A stretch of 64,000 nucleotides of DNA from Afifella sp. IM 167. Its GTDB lineage: Bacteria > Pseudomonadota > Alphaproteobacteria > Rhizobiales > Afifellaceae. The notes beneath the pieces were generated by a model. It was not told where the DNA came from, did not search any database, and worked only from the letters and a program-made list of their open reading frames with translations. The stretch spans positions 1-64,000 of the forward strand of contig NZ_NSLC01000003.1 of assembly GCF_020144925.1 (NCBI RefSeq). Direction: 5' to 3'. The stretch's first letter is position 1; every line of letters begins with the position of its first letter. Of the stretch, positions 43,436-51,922 are shown piece after piece. A program made the position numbers and the translations under genes.

Positions 43436-45040
43436 TCAGGCGCGGCGGTCCTCGATGATGAGGTCGCTCGCCTTCTCGCCGATCATGATCGCCGGGGCGT
43501 TGGTGTTGCCGGAGACGATCTCGGGCATGATGGAGCAGTCGGCGACGCGCAGGCCCGCAATGCCGTGCACGCGCAGCCTCTCGTCGACGACGGCGCTGGG
43601 GTCGCGGCCCATGCGGCAGGTGCCGGTCGGGTGGTAGATGGTCGTCGCCGTGTCGCGGACCCATTCCAGCAGCTCGGCGTCGGTGGAAAGCGCGTCGCTC
43701 GGTGAATGGGCGCCGACGATCTTGCCGGCGAGCGGCTCGTGGCGCGATATCTCGCGGGCCATGCGCACGCCGGCGACGATGGTCCGCCGGTCCGTCTCGG
43801 CGGCCAGATAGTTCGGATGGATGGTCGGATAGGCGGTGGGATCGGCCGAGGCGAGGCGGATCTCGCCGCGACTTTCCGGGCGGAGCTGGCAGACGGAGAC
43901 GGTGAAGGCGGGGAAGGGGTGGACGCCCTTGCCGGGGCTGTCGGCCGACCATGGCTGGATGTGGAACTGCACGTCGGGAGTTTCGAGCTCCGGGCGCGTC
44001 CTGAAGAAGCCGATGGCGAGGCTGGAGGCCATGGCCATCGGGCCACGGCGCTTCATGGCGTATTCGAGCGCGATCCGGCCGCGGCCGAGGAGCGAGCGCA
44101 CCTCGTTGTTCAGCGTCGGCTCGTTGCATCTGTAGACGAGGCGGGCCTGCAGATGGTCCTGCAGGTTCTTGCCGACGCCCGGCAGGTCGCGGACGACCTC
44201 GATGCCGTGGGCGGCGAGCTGGGCCGCCTCGCCGATGCCGGAGAGCATGAGGAGCTGCGGGGAGTTGATGGAGCCGGCCGAGAGCACGACCTCGCCGCGC
44301 ACGCGCACCGTCTGCTCGCCGCCCTCCGCATCGCGAAAGACGACGCCGGCAACGCGGCGGTTTTCAACGATCAGGCGCGTCGTGCGGGCGCGGGTGATGA
44401 TCCTGAGATTCGGGCGGGACTTCGCTGGCCGCAGGAAGGCGACCGCCGACGAGCAGCGCCAGCCGTCGCGCGAGGTGAGCTGGACATAGCCGACCCCTTC
44501 CTGGGTGGCGCCGTTGCAATCGGGATTGAAGGGGTAGCCGGCATCCTGCGCGGCCGCGACCCAGGCGTCGCAGATCGGGCGCGTCAGCCTCAGATCGGTG
44601 ACGGAGAGCGGGCCGCCCTTGCCGTGGAAGGCGCTCTCGCCGTGCTCCTGATCCTCGGCGCGGCGGAAGAGCGGCAGCACCTCGTCCCAGCTCCAGCCGG
44701 AATTGCCCATCTGCGCCCAGCGATCGTAATCCTGCGGCTGGCCGCGCACATAGACGAGCCCGTTGAGGGAGGAGGAGCCGCCGAGAACCTTGCCGCGCGG
44801 CCAGTCGATCGAGCGGCCGTTGAGACCGGGATCGGGCTCGGTGCGGTAGCACCAATCCACCTTCGGATTGTGCATCGTCTTGAAGTAGCCGACGGGGATG
44901 TGGATCCAGAGGCTGGAATCGGGGCCCCCCGCCTCCAAGAGCAGGACCTTCACCGAAGGGTCGGCGCTGAGGCGGTTGGCAAGGACACAGCCCGCCGATC
45001 CTCCGCCGACGACGACGTAGTCAAAATCGAGATCGCCCAA
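43436..45040 (-). CDS. GMC family FAD-dependent alcohol dehydrogenase (choline/isethionate dehydrogenase-like)
   Basis: A 534-residue GMC oxidoreductase: FDYVVVGGGSAGCVLANRLS FAD fold, WPRGKVLGGSSSLNGLVYVRG (GMC signature 1), GEVVLSAGSINSPQLLMLSG (signature 2) and the catalytic end YHPTGTCRMG ... DCSIMPEIVSGNTNAPAIMIGEKAS with active-site His/Asn. GMC enzymes oxidise alcohols to aldehydes. Next to an Xsc-like enzyme the likely substrate is isethionate, giving sulfoacetaldehyde (inference). A longer frame to 45550 has no valid start; TTG at 45040, after AGAGGGACGGG, gives the standard length. Confidence 0.85.
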   Translation of the reverse strand: MGDLDFDYVVVGGGSAGCVLANRLSADPSVKVLLLEAGGPDSSLWIHIPVGYFKTMHNPKVDWCYRTEPDPGLNGRSIDWPRGKVLGGSSSLNGLVYVRGQPQDYDRWAQMGNSGWSWDEVLPLFRRAEDQEHGESAFHGKGGPLSVTDLRLTRPICDAWVAAAQDAGYPFNPDCNGATQEGVGYVQLTSRDGWRCSSAVAFLRPAKSRPNLRIITRARTTRLIVENRRVAGVVFRDAEGGEQTVRVRGEVVLSAGSINSPQLLMLSGIGEAAQLAAHGIEVVRDLPGVGKNLQDHLQARLVYRCNEPTLNNEVRSLLGRGRIALEYAMKRRGPMAMASSLAIGFFRTRPELETPDVQFHIQPWSADSPGKGVHPFPAFTVSVCQLRPESRGEIRLASADPTAYPTIHPNYLAAETDRRTIVAGVRMAREISRHEPLAGKIVGAHSPSDALSTDAELLEWVRDTATTIYHPTGTCRMGRDPSAVVDERLRVHGIAGLRVADCSIMPEIVSGNTNAPAIMIGEKASDLIIEDRRA

Positions 45041-45470
45041 AGCGTTCCCGTCCCTCTTTTGTCTTTTATAAGTCTTGCAAACTGTTTCTAATGCGCGTTT
45101 ATTGAGCCTGCAAGCATCATTTTTTGCGCATCTGCGAAGGGGACGGGAACCTTGATCGGAGAGGGAGCGGTTTGCCGGGCAAGTGACAAGGCCTTGAAAA
45201 CGGCTCGCTTTTTCCGCCCGTCCTCCGATTTCGCAACCGCGAGAAGCCTCGCGGGGCGCCTTCCTCGGCGCTTGTCGGACATGGCCCTCAGATCGGGCGG
45301 TCCGCGCCTGGAGGAAGTCTTTACCCAAAGCCTGCCCGCGGCAAGAAAAGACGGCGTGGGCGAGGGTTTTCCGGCGCGGGCAACGACCCGCTCCGGCACG
45401 GCAAAAATCACAAAAGCGAACAAAAAAACCCGGCAGGCCGCACGGCCGTCGAAGGGGAGGGAATGTGTCT
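45041..45470. other. 430-base divergent control region of the Xsc/GMC and TRAP operons
   Basis: No gene is supported here. The part next to the GMC gene (45061-45130) is AT-rich and on the minus strand has a TATAAA-type -10 (45065-45070) with TTAGAA about 15 bases upstream, a plausible promoter. CTTGCAA and CCTGCAAG recur at 45074 and 45107. The remaining 300 bases are GC-rich. The likely regulator is the IclR protein encoded after the TRAP genes. Confidence 0.5.
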
Positions 45471-46028
45471 ATGGGGATGAGCGAGGCGAGCGAACGTCGC
45501 CTTCGTAGGGCAACCGAATTCCTCGACATACCGGGGCGGATCGTGGGCAAGGCGGCCGCCTGGCTGATCGTGCCGATGATCGGCGCGCTGGTCTACGAGG
45601 TGGTCGCCCGATACGGCTTCAACAGCCCCACCATGTGGGCCTACGACGCCACCTTCATGCTCTACGGGGCGCTGTTCATGCTCGGCGCGGCCTATACGCT
45701 CGGCCAGGACCGGCATGTGCGCGCCGACTTCCTCTTCAACGTGCTGCCGCCGCGCTGGCAGGGGGTCATCGACGGCGTGATGATCCTCTTCCTGTTCTTC
45801 CCGGCGATGTTCTTCTTCACCGAGGCGACCTTCATCTATGCGCGCACCTCCTGGATGCAGGGCGAGCGCATTCCCACCAGCCCGATGATGCCGATCATCT
45901 ATCCGCTGAAGGCGGTGATGCCGATCACCGGCGCGCTGCTGCTCGTCCAGGGCGTCTCCGAGCTCCTGAAGAGCTGCTACTGCATCGCGGCGAACCGGCC
46001 GTTCCGCGACGGGGGCGTCGATGTCTGA
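45471..46028 (+). CDS. TRAP transporter small permease subunit (DctQ)
   Basis: A 185-residue DctQ: four helices beginning AAAWLIVPMIGALVYEVVARYGF, the motif MWAYDATFMLYGALFMLGAAYTLGQDRHVRADFLF, FLFFPAMFFFTEATFIY and AVMPITGALLLVQGVSELL. GTG 45465 and ATG 45477 are alternative starts; ATG 45471 has GGAGG 10 bases upstream. It overlaps dctM by 8 bases (ATGTCTGA). Confidence 0.88.
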   Translation: MGMSEASERRLRRATEFLDIPGRIVGKAAAWLIVPMIGALVYEVVARYGFNSPTMWAYDATFMLYGALFMLGAAYTLGQDRHVRADFLFNVLPPRWQGVIDGVMILFLFFPAMFFFTEATFIYARTSWMQGERIPTSPMMPIIYPLKAVMPITGALLLVQGVSELLKSCYCIAANRPFRDGGVDV

Positions 46029-47337
46029 CCCCGTCCTCGGCCTCGTCTCGCTCGCGGCCATCTTCGCCGGCATCCTGACCGGCTATCCCATGGCCTTCAC
46101 CTTCATCTTCGTCTCGCTGGTGTTCGGCTACATGGGCATGGGCGACCGGGTCGTCGGCCTCATGCAGTATCAGTTCTTCTCGCTGATGCGGAACACGACG
46201 CTCGCCGCGATCCCGCTCTTCCTGTTCATGGGCTTCGTGCTGGAGCGTTCGGGCCTGATGGACCGCATGTTCCGGGCGCTGCGGCTCCTGCTCGGGCGCC
46301 TGCGCGGCTCGCTCTATCTCATCGTGCTTCTCGTTGCGACGCTGTTCGCCGCGGCCACCGGCATCGTCGGCGCCTCCGTCACGGTGCTCGGCGTCATGGC
46401 CGCGCCGATCATGCGGGAGACGGGCTACAACACCCGCCTGTCGGCCGGGGCGATCGGCGCCGGAGGCACGCTCGGCATCCTGATTCCGCCCTCGATCCTG
46501 CTCATCGTCATGGGTCCGGTCGTCGGCGTGCCGGTCTCCGACCTCTTCACCGCGGCCATCGTGCCGGGCCTCGTGCTTGCCACGACGTACATCGTCTACA
46601 CGCTCGTGCGCAGCTACATGAACCCGGAGCTCGGGCCGCCGCTCACCAGCCAGGAGCTCAGCGAGACGAGCTTCGGGGAGAAGATGCTGGAGCTCCTCCT
46701 CGGCATCGTGCCGGTGATGGTGGTGATCTGCTTCACGCTCGGCGTCATCATCGCCGGCATCGCCACGCCGACCGACGCGGCCGCCTGCGGCGCGCTCGCC
46801 TCGCTGGTACTGGCGATCGCCTACCGGCGCATGACCTGGAAATCGTTCAAGCAGTGCGTCTTCCAGACGCTGCTCCTGTCCTCGATGATCATGTTCCTGC
46901 TCGGCGCGGCGAACTTCTTCGGCGCCGTCTTCTCGCGGCTCGGCAGCGCCGACCTTCTGACGGAATACCTTCTCAGCCTGTCGCTGCCGCCGACGGTGAT
47001 GCTGCTCATCATCCTCTTCATCGTCTTCCTGCTCGGCTCGCCGCTCGAATGGATCCCGATCGTGCTCGTCATCGTGCCGATCTTCCTGCCGACGATGGTG
47101 GAGATGGGCTACGACCCGCTCTGGTTCTCCATCCTCGTCGCCGTGACGCTGCAGACCTCGTGGCTGACGCCGCCCATGGCGCTGTCGGCCTACTTCCTGA
47201 AGGGCGTCGTGCCGGAATGGAAGATGGGGGACATCTATCTCGGCATGACCCAGTTCGTCTTCCTGCAGCTCCTCGTGGTGCTGGCCCTGGTCATGTTCCC
47301 GCAGATCGTCCTGTGGCTGCCGAACGCCCTGCAATAG
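46021..47337 (+). CDS. TRAP transporter large permease subunit (DctM)
   Basis: A 438-residue DctM of normal length: AIPLFLFMGFVLERSGLMDRMF, ATGIVGASVTVLGVMAAPIM, GAGGTLGILIPPSILLIVMGP, IATPTDAAACGALASLVLA, LGSPLEWIPIVLVIVPIFLP and LQTSWLTPPMALSAYFLKG. It carries sodium-coupled transport of the compound bound by the dctP product. Translationally coupled to dctQ. In this cluster the substrate is probably a sulfonate such as isethionate (inference). Confidence 0.92.
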   Translation: MSDPVLGLVSLAAIFAGILTGYPMAFTFIFVSLVFGYMGMGDRVVGLMQYQFFSLMRNTTLAAIPLFLFMGFVLERSGLMDRMFRALRLLLGRLRGSLYLIVLLVATLFAAATGIVGASVTVLGVMAAPIMRETGYNTRLSAGAIGAGGTLGILIPPSILLIVMGPVVGVPVSDLFTAAIVPGLVLATTYIVYTLVRSYMNPELGPPLTSQELSETSFGEKMLELLLGIVPVMVVICFTLGVIIAGIATPTDAAACGALASLVLAIAYRRMTWKSFKQCVFQTLLLSSMIMFLLGAANFFGAVFSRLGSADLLTEYLLSLSLPPTVMLLIILFIVFLLGSPLEWIPIVLVIVPIFLPTMVEMGYDPLWFSILVAVTLQTSWLTPPMALSAYFLKGVVPEWKMGDIYLGMTQFVFLQLLVVLALVMFPQIVLWLPNALQ

Positions 47338-47433
47338 GGGGCGCCGCAGATTATTCGAACGAGAAAGGAGGAAGCCGGACTGAAAAGAAGAAGAAACAGA
47401 GACCGACAACAGGTTCAAAGAGAGGAAATCCCA

Positions 47434-48555
47434 GTGATGACGAGATTCACGCAGGTCCTTGCCTGCGGCCTTCTCGGCGCTGCCGTCGCTTTCGGCAGCC
47501 CGGGGGCCGCAAAGGCACAGGACAAGACCTACGACCTGAACATCCAGACGGCCGTTCCCAATTCCAGCCTGTACTTCAAGCTCGTCGAGGAGTTCGGCAA
47601 GAGCCTGGAAGACATGTCGGGCGGCCGGCTGAAGGTGAACGTCCTGCCGGACGGTGCCGAAGTCGCGGCGTTCGAGATCCTGGACGCCGTCAGCAACGGC
47701 GTCGTCAATGCGGGCTATTGCTGGCCGCACTACTGGTCCGGCAAAAACTCGGCCTTCGTGCTCTTCTCCAACGTGCCGGCGAGCACCGGCATGGATCAGC
47801 AGAGCCTGATGTCATGGTACTACGCCGGCGAGGGCTTCGATCTCTACCAGGAGCTGCTGCAGGAGGTGATGAACCTCGACGTCGTCTCCTTCCCGATGGA
47901 GCCGATGGGCCCCGATCCGCTCGGCTGGTTCGCCAAGCCCTTCGAGAGCATGGACGAGTTCCGCTCGCTCAAGTACCGGGCGCCTCCCGGCATCGCCGGC
48001 CAGACCTACAACGCCATGGGCGTGCCGGCCGTCGCCATGCCCGGCTCGGAGCTCGTTCCGGCCGCCCAGCGCGGCACGATCGACGCGGCCGAATGGATCG
48101 GGCCTGCCGACGACCGCAATCTCGGCCTGTCGAAAATCTGGAACTACTACTACCTGCAGGGGCTGCACCAGCAGACCGATGTCGGCGAACTCCTGATCAA
48201 CAAGAGCTTCTTCGAAGGTCTGCCGGACGACCTCAAGGCGATGATCCGCACGGCCGTGCTGGCGAACGCCATGCAGACCCAGGCGACGAACCTGAGGGAG
48301 AACTCTCTGGCGGTGAAGGAGTACGAGGAAGGGGGCATCCATGTCCTCGATACGCCGGACGAGTATTACCAGATGTTCATCGACGCGCAGAACGAGATCA
48401 TCAAGAAATATCTCGACGAGAACGCGTTCTTCGCCAGGGTGTACAAGTCCCAGGAAGACTTCGCCAAGCTGGTCTATCCCTACCATTCGCGCGTGCAGAA
48501 GTTGCACAGCGAGGTGGTCCAGGGCGCGGAAAAGGTTCGCCAAGGCCAGCAATAG
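47434..48555 (+). CDS. TRAP transporter substrate-binding protein (DctP)
   Basis: A 373-residue solute-binding protein with a Sec signal (LLGAAVAFGSPGAAKAQ). The mature part shows YDLNIQTAVPNSSLYFKLVEEFG, LKVNVLPDGAEVAAFEILDAV, the ligand-clamping LKYRAPPGIAGQ arginine, and GTIDAAEWIGPADDRN, placing it in the same subgroup as the first TRAP binding protein but with different pocket residues. GTG 47434 and ATG 47437 are both possible starts after AGAGGAA. A weak terminator follows the gene. Confidence 0.9.
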   Translation: MMTRFTQVLACGLLGAAVAFGSPGAAKAQDKTYDLNIQTAVPNSSLYFKLVEEFGKSLEDMSGGRLKVNVLPDGAEVAAFEILDAVSNGVVNAGYCWPHYWSGKNSAFVLFSNVPASTGMDQQSLMSWYYAGEGFDLYQELLQEVMNLDVVSFPMEPMGPDPLGWFAKPFESMDEFRSLKYRAPPGIAGQTYNAMGVPAVAMPGSELVPAAQRGTIDAAEWIGPADDRNLGLSKIWNYYYLQGLHQQTDVGELLINKSFFEGLPDDLKAMIRTAVLANAMQTQATNLRENSLAVKEYEEGGIHVLDTPDEYYQMFIDAQNEIIKKYLDENAFFARVYKSQEDFAKLVYPYHSRVQKLHSEVVQGAEKVRQGQQ

Positions 48556-48577
48556 GCTCAGCTGCAAGGCAAGGGCC

Positions 48578-48604
48578 GGCGGCCGGGAGCCGCCGTCCCC
48601 TTTT
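48578..48604 (+). terminator. possible terminator after the second TRAP operon
   Basis: GGCGGC (48578-48583), loop CGGGA, GCCGCC (48589-48594), followed by GTCCCC and TTTT. Short stem and interrupted T run, so only moderate support. Confidence 0.45.
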
Positions 48605-48743
48605 CTCCCGACAAACGGTTCGCCGGCGTTGCCGGCGGGCCGGCCCGGGGTCGGCTTTCGTCCGTTGGCCCGGATGCCGCGCCACGCTTGAATTCAGACG
48701 CGCTTTTGGCAAATAACGCGGTTGTCGGGCTGAGGCAGCGCCG

Positions 48744-49613
48744 ATGGCGTTCGTTTCCCGGCCGGGTCTTGCGCGAAATGGAGGGCCAGCCCGGCAAGAC
48801 GGGCGCGGTGCAAGCGGGAAGGGCGAGACATTGAATTCTGCTGAAGCGGACAAGAAGGACGCCATTCCGCCCAATCTGCGGCCTCTCGTGCTTTTGGAAG
48901 AGATCGCAAGGGCCGGCGTGCCGGTGACGCCGACCAACATGATGGATCGGATCGATCTGCCGAAGCCGACCGTGCAGCGGCTGTTCGCGACGCTGGAATC
49001 GCACGGCTTCCTGCAGCGCGAGCTGAACGGGCGCAGCTATACGCCCGGCCTTAGGCTGCGGCGCCTCACCACCAACGTCTTTTCCTCCATGCGCATGCAG
49101 ACCAACATGGTCGGCATCCTGCAGGCGCTCGCCGAGCGCATCGGGGAGACCTGCAACGTCGCCGCGCCCGATCGCGCCGGCATGATCTATATCGAGCGCG
49201 CGGAGACGAAATGGCCGCTGCGCATCCAGCTGCCCATCGGAAGTGCCGTGCCGTTCCACTGCACGGCGAGCGGCAAGGCCTATCTGTCGACGCTCGGGCG
49301 CGCGCGCCTGGAACGCCTTCTCGGCAACATGCGGCTGGAATCGTATTCGCCGAACACCATCACCGACCGCAGGAAGCTGATGGAGGAGCTTCAGCGCGCC
49401 GGCGAGGAAGGCTGGGCGCAGGACAACGAGGAATTCATCGAGGGGATGATCGGCATCGCGGTGCCGATCAGCGACCGGCAGGGAAAGATGTTTTCCACGC
49501 TCTCCCTGCACGCGCCCTCGCAGCGCCTCAGCCTGAAGAGCGCGCAGGCCCATGTGCCGCTGCTGCGCGAGACGGCCGAAAGGCTTTCCGAGCTGGTGAT
49601 CGGCGAAAGCTGA
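48744..49613 (+). CDS. IclR family transcriptional regulator
   Basis: An IclR regulator: winged helix (LRPLVLLEEIARAGVPVTPT, then LPKPTVQRLFATLESHGFL) and the effector domain (TCNVAAPDRAGMIYIERAET, PFHCTASGKAYLS, FIEGMIGIAVPISDRQG). The frame from ATG 48744 gives 289 residues; TTG at 48831, with GGGAAGGG about 8 bases upstream, would give 260, the family norm, and may be the true start. It follows the TRAP genes on the same strand and probably controls the Xsc/GMC/TRAP genes; this is inferred from position only. Confidence 0.87.
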   Translation: MAFVSRPGLARNGGPARQDGRGASGKGETLNSAEADKKDAIPPNLRPLVLLEEIARAGVPVTPTNMMDRIDLPKPTVQRLFATLESHGFLQRELNGRSYTPGLRLRRLTTNVFSSMRMQTNMVGILQALAERIGETCNVAAPDRAGMIYIERAETKWPLRIQLPIGSAVPFHCTASGKAYLSTLGRARLERLLGNMRLESYSPNTITDRRKLMEELQRAGEEGWAQDNEEFIEGMIGIAVPISDRQGKMFSTLSLHAPSQRLSLKSAQAHVPLLRETAERLSELVIGES

Positions 49614-49619
49614 GCGCGC

Positions 49620-51065
49620 TCAGGCGCCGCCCTCGCGGGCCTCGCCGTTCGGCGAAGCGGCCTCGATATCCGGGGCGCCATCCGGGGCGACGATGCCGAA
49701 GCGGTTGAGCTTGGCGTAGAGCGCCTGGCGGCTGAGGCCGAGGACGCGCGCCGCGACCGTGCGGTTGTTGCCGCTCAGCTGCAGCGCCGTCTCGATGCAC
49801 ATCTTCTCGATCACGTCCGTCGTCTCGCGCACGAGATCCTTCAGCGGCACGCGGCCGATCATGTCGATCATGCCTTCGGCGGCCCGCTCGATGCCGCTCT
49901 CCTCCGCCGTGGCCGAACTCTCCGCCGAAAGGGCACGCATGACGAAGCCGTAGCCCGGCGGCGTTCCGTCCGCGATGAAGACGGCGGAAAGATCGACGCC
50001 CCGGCCAAGGCCGTGGCCCATCCGGATGGTGGCGGCGAAATGCTCGATCCGGCCATGGCCGCGGATATTCTGCAGCAGCACTTCCTTCTGCAGCGGGCTC
50101 CAGCCGAAGAAATCGTGCACGGGGCGACCGACCGCGAGCGCGGCGCTGGCGATGCCGGAAAGGGCGAGGAAGGAATCGTTCGCCCACAGGATGCGGCCCG
50201 TCTCGTCGGTGAGGAGAACGGCTTCCACCGCGCCGCGCACCAGCGAAACGAGAGCGAGGTCGGCTTCGTCGGCCGTTTCGCGCGCCGGCGAAAGGCGCAC
50301 CATGACCAGGCGAAGGTCGCCGGCCCGGAAGAGCTCCGCGGAAAGGGCGAGGCACTCGCCGCCCATGGAATCGGCCGTCGCCGAGACCGGCCTGCCGGAA
50401 GCTAGCACCTGCGCCAGGAGCGCCGTCATCCTTCGCCGCTCGGCGCGCCTGAAGAAGGAGGAGAGCCGGCTGCCCTCCAGATCCTCGCCCGGCTGGCCGA
50501 GGAGGCCGGCGGCGCGCGGATTGGCCTCGCGGATGCGGCCTGTTGCCGCATCGATCGTCACGATGGCGTCGGAGGCCGTGTCGAAGAGGAGACGGTAATG
50601 CGCCTCGGCCTTGCGCAGGCTCGTGGCGTTGGCATCGAGAGACTGCTGGTGGGCGAGGAGCTGCGACTGGAGCTCCGTCATCGGCCGCAGGTCGCGGCCG
50701 ACGAGCACCACCCGGTCCTCATCGCTCATGCGCGCGGCGGCGTACTGAATCGGAAGAGTCGCGCCCGCATCGAGGCTGTGCTGGACGCTGTAGTGGGAGG
50801 CGACGCGCCCGTTACGCGCCGCGCCGAGCATCTCCCTGAGGACGGGGCGGCTGGTGCGACGGACGACCTCGGCGATAGGCCGGTTGCGCCAATGGGCGAT
50901 GCTTTCCGCCAGGCGCCGGTCGAGATTGTGCGTCAGATCGACGATGACGTCGTCGCGGTCGACGACGATGGCGAGATCGGAGATCGCCGACAGAAGCGCC
51001 GCCGCGGCCGCCGCATCCACATGCGTCAGCTTCAGGGACTGGTTGGCGTGCTTCAGGATCGTCAT
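49620..51065 (-). CDS. ppsR: PpsR/CrtJ-type photosynthesis regulator
   Basis: A 481-residue protein with the PpsR layout: N-terminal PAS-like part (about 22-130), Q-linker and PAS domains (about 155-260 and 275-385) and a Fis-type helix-turn-helix (IETALQLSGNNRTVAARVLG, SRQALYAKLNRFGI). It has exactly two cysteines, C238 in the middle PAS domain and C423 at the start of the HTH, the positions of the redox-active pair known from Rhodobacter PpsR/CrtJ. PpsR represses bacteriochlorophyll, carotenoid and antenna genes under oxygen. Here it is divergent from heme oxygenase and bacteriophytochrome genes, an arrangement known from phototrophic alphaproteobacteria where the phytochrome antagonises PpsR. 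Confidence 0.92.
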   Translation of the reverse strand: MTILKHANQSLKLTHVDAAAAAALLSAISDLAIVVDRDDVIVDLTHNLDRRLAESIAHWRNRPIAEVVRRTSRPVLREMLGAARNGRVASHYSVQHSLDAGATLPIQYAAARMSDEDRVVLVGRDLRPMTELQSQLLAHQQSLDANATSLRKAEAHYRLLFDTASDAIVTIDAATGRIREANPRAAGLLGQPGEDLEGSRLSSFFRRAERRRMTALLAQVLASGRPVSATADSMGGECLALSAELFRAGDLRLVMVRLSPARETADEADLALVSLVRGAVEAVLLTDETGRILWANDSFLALSGIASAALAVGRPVHDFFGWSPLQKEVLLQNIRGHGRIEHFAATIRMGHGLGRGVDLSAVFIADGTPPGYGFVMRALSAESSATAEESGIERAAEGMIDMIGRVPLKDLVRETTDVIEKMCIETALQLSGNNRTVAARVLGLSRQALYAKLNRFGIVAPDGAPDIEAASPNGEAREGGA

Positions 51066-51296
51066 TTCGCGGGCAGGTTGAGCGGGTGCTTCGTGCGCTC
51101 CCGGCAGAAGGGAAATCGTATCGCCCCGTTTTGCATATCGTGTTGCGTGGCTTACAGTTTCCCGATCGTTTCCCTTCCGTGAGCGAATGTCCAGTGCCGT
51201 GTTGAAGCACCTGTCGCCGCCGCGCTACATTCGCAGGGCTGCAGGCCAGCTGGCCGGCTCTCCGGGGGGAGGGCGGCCGATATCCAGGAGACCTAG

Positions 51297-51908
51297 TTGA
51301 CCATCTTCCTGAGGGAAAGGCACGAGGCCGAGTCGTTCCGCTTCGTGCTCCGCAGGGAGACGAGGGAGCAGCATCTGGCCCTGGACCAGCACGCCGCCTT
51401 TGCCGAGCTGCAGGAGGGCGTGCTCGAACTCGGTCGCTACCGCCGGCTGATGGCGGCGCTGCACGGCTTCTATCTCGGTTTCGACCCCGCGGTGGCGCGC
51501 GCCTGCGCGGCCTATGGGCTGGAGCGGCGCGGCTTCCATTACGCGCCGCGCGCGCCGATCCTGGCGCAGGATCTCGTCAGTCTCGGCGGAAGCGAGGGGA
51601 TCCCGCGGGCGGGGATGGCGATGCCGGCGGTCGCCTCGCAGGCCGAACTCGCCGGGCTTCTTTACGTCTCGGAAGGCTCCATGCTGGGCGGCTCGATGCT
51701 GTGCGCCGCCACGGAGACGATGCTCGCGGAGGCCGGCGCGTCGGGCAATGCCTACTGGCGATGGTGCCGCGAGGCGGGCGCGCCGCGCTGGCGGGCGACC
51801 TGCGGCATCGTGGAGGCGCTTTCGAGCGAAGAGGCGGCGCGCGCGGCGATGATCGCCTCGGCACGGGCCGCGTTCCGGCGCTTTGCCGCCTTCCTGGCGG
51901 ACGTATAA
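51297..51908 (+). CDS. bphO: biliverdin-producing heme oxygenase
   Basis: A 203-residue heme oxygenase: LRRETREQHLALDQHAAF contains the proximal heme histidine; GLLYVSEGSMLGGSMLCAATE is the distal helix with the glycine-rich kink. It opens heme to biliverdin, the chromophore of the phytochrome encoded 14 bases downstream. The start is TTG at 51297 with AGGAG about 8 bases upstream; no ATG occurs in the N-terminal part. Confidence 0.93.
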   Translation: MTIFLRERHEAESFRFVLRRETREQHLALDQHAAFAELQEGVLELGRYRRLMAALHGFYLGFDPAVARACAAYGLERRGFHYAPRAPILAQDLVSLGGSEGIPRAGMAMPAVASQAELAGLLYVSEGSMLGGSMLCAATETMLAEAGASGNAYWRWCREAGAPRWRATCGIVEALSSEEAARAAMIASARAAFRRFAAFLADV

Positions 51909-51922
51909 GGACAGACAGAGAA

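Noticed and set aside
45088-45423. Minus-strand open frame in the divergent TRAP/GMC control region
   Set aside because: Basic, low-complexity translation without ribosome-binding site; it overlaps the likely promoter of the GMC gene.
43436-45550. GMC gene extended to about 704 codons
   Set aside because: The extra N-terminus is low-quality sequence crossing the control region; TTG at 45040 with a Shine-Dalgarno gives the family length.
51141-51156. TGT...ACA inverted motif in the ppsR-bphO intergenic region
   Set aside because: PpsR/CrtJ sites are TGT-N12-ACA; here the spacing is 10 bases, so I do not call a PpsR box.
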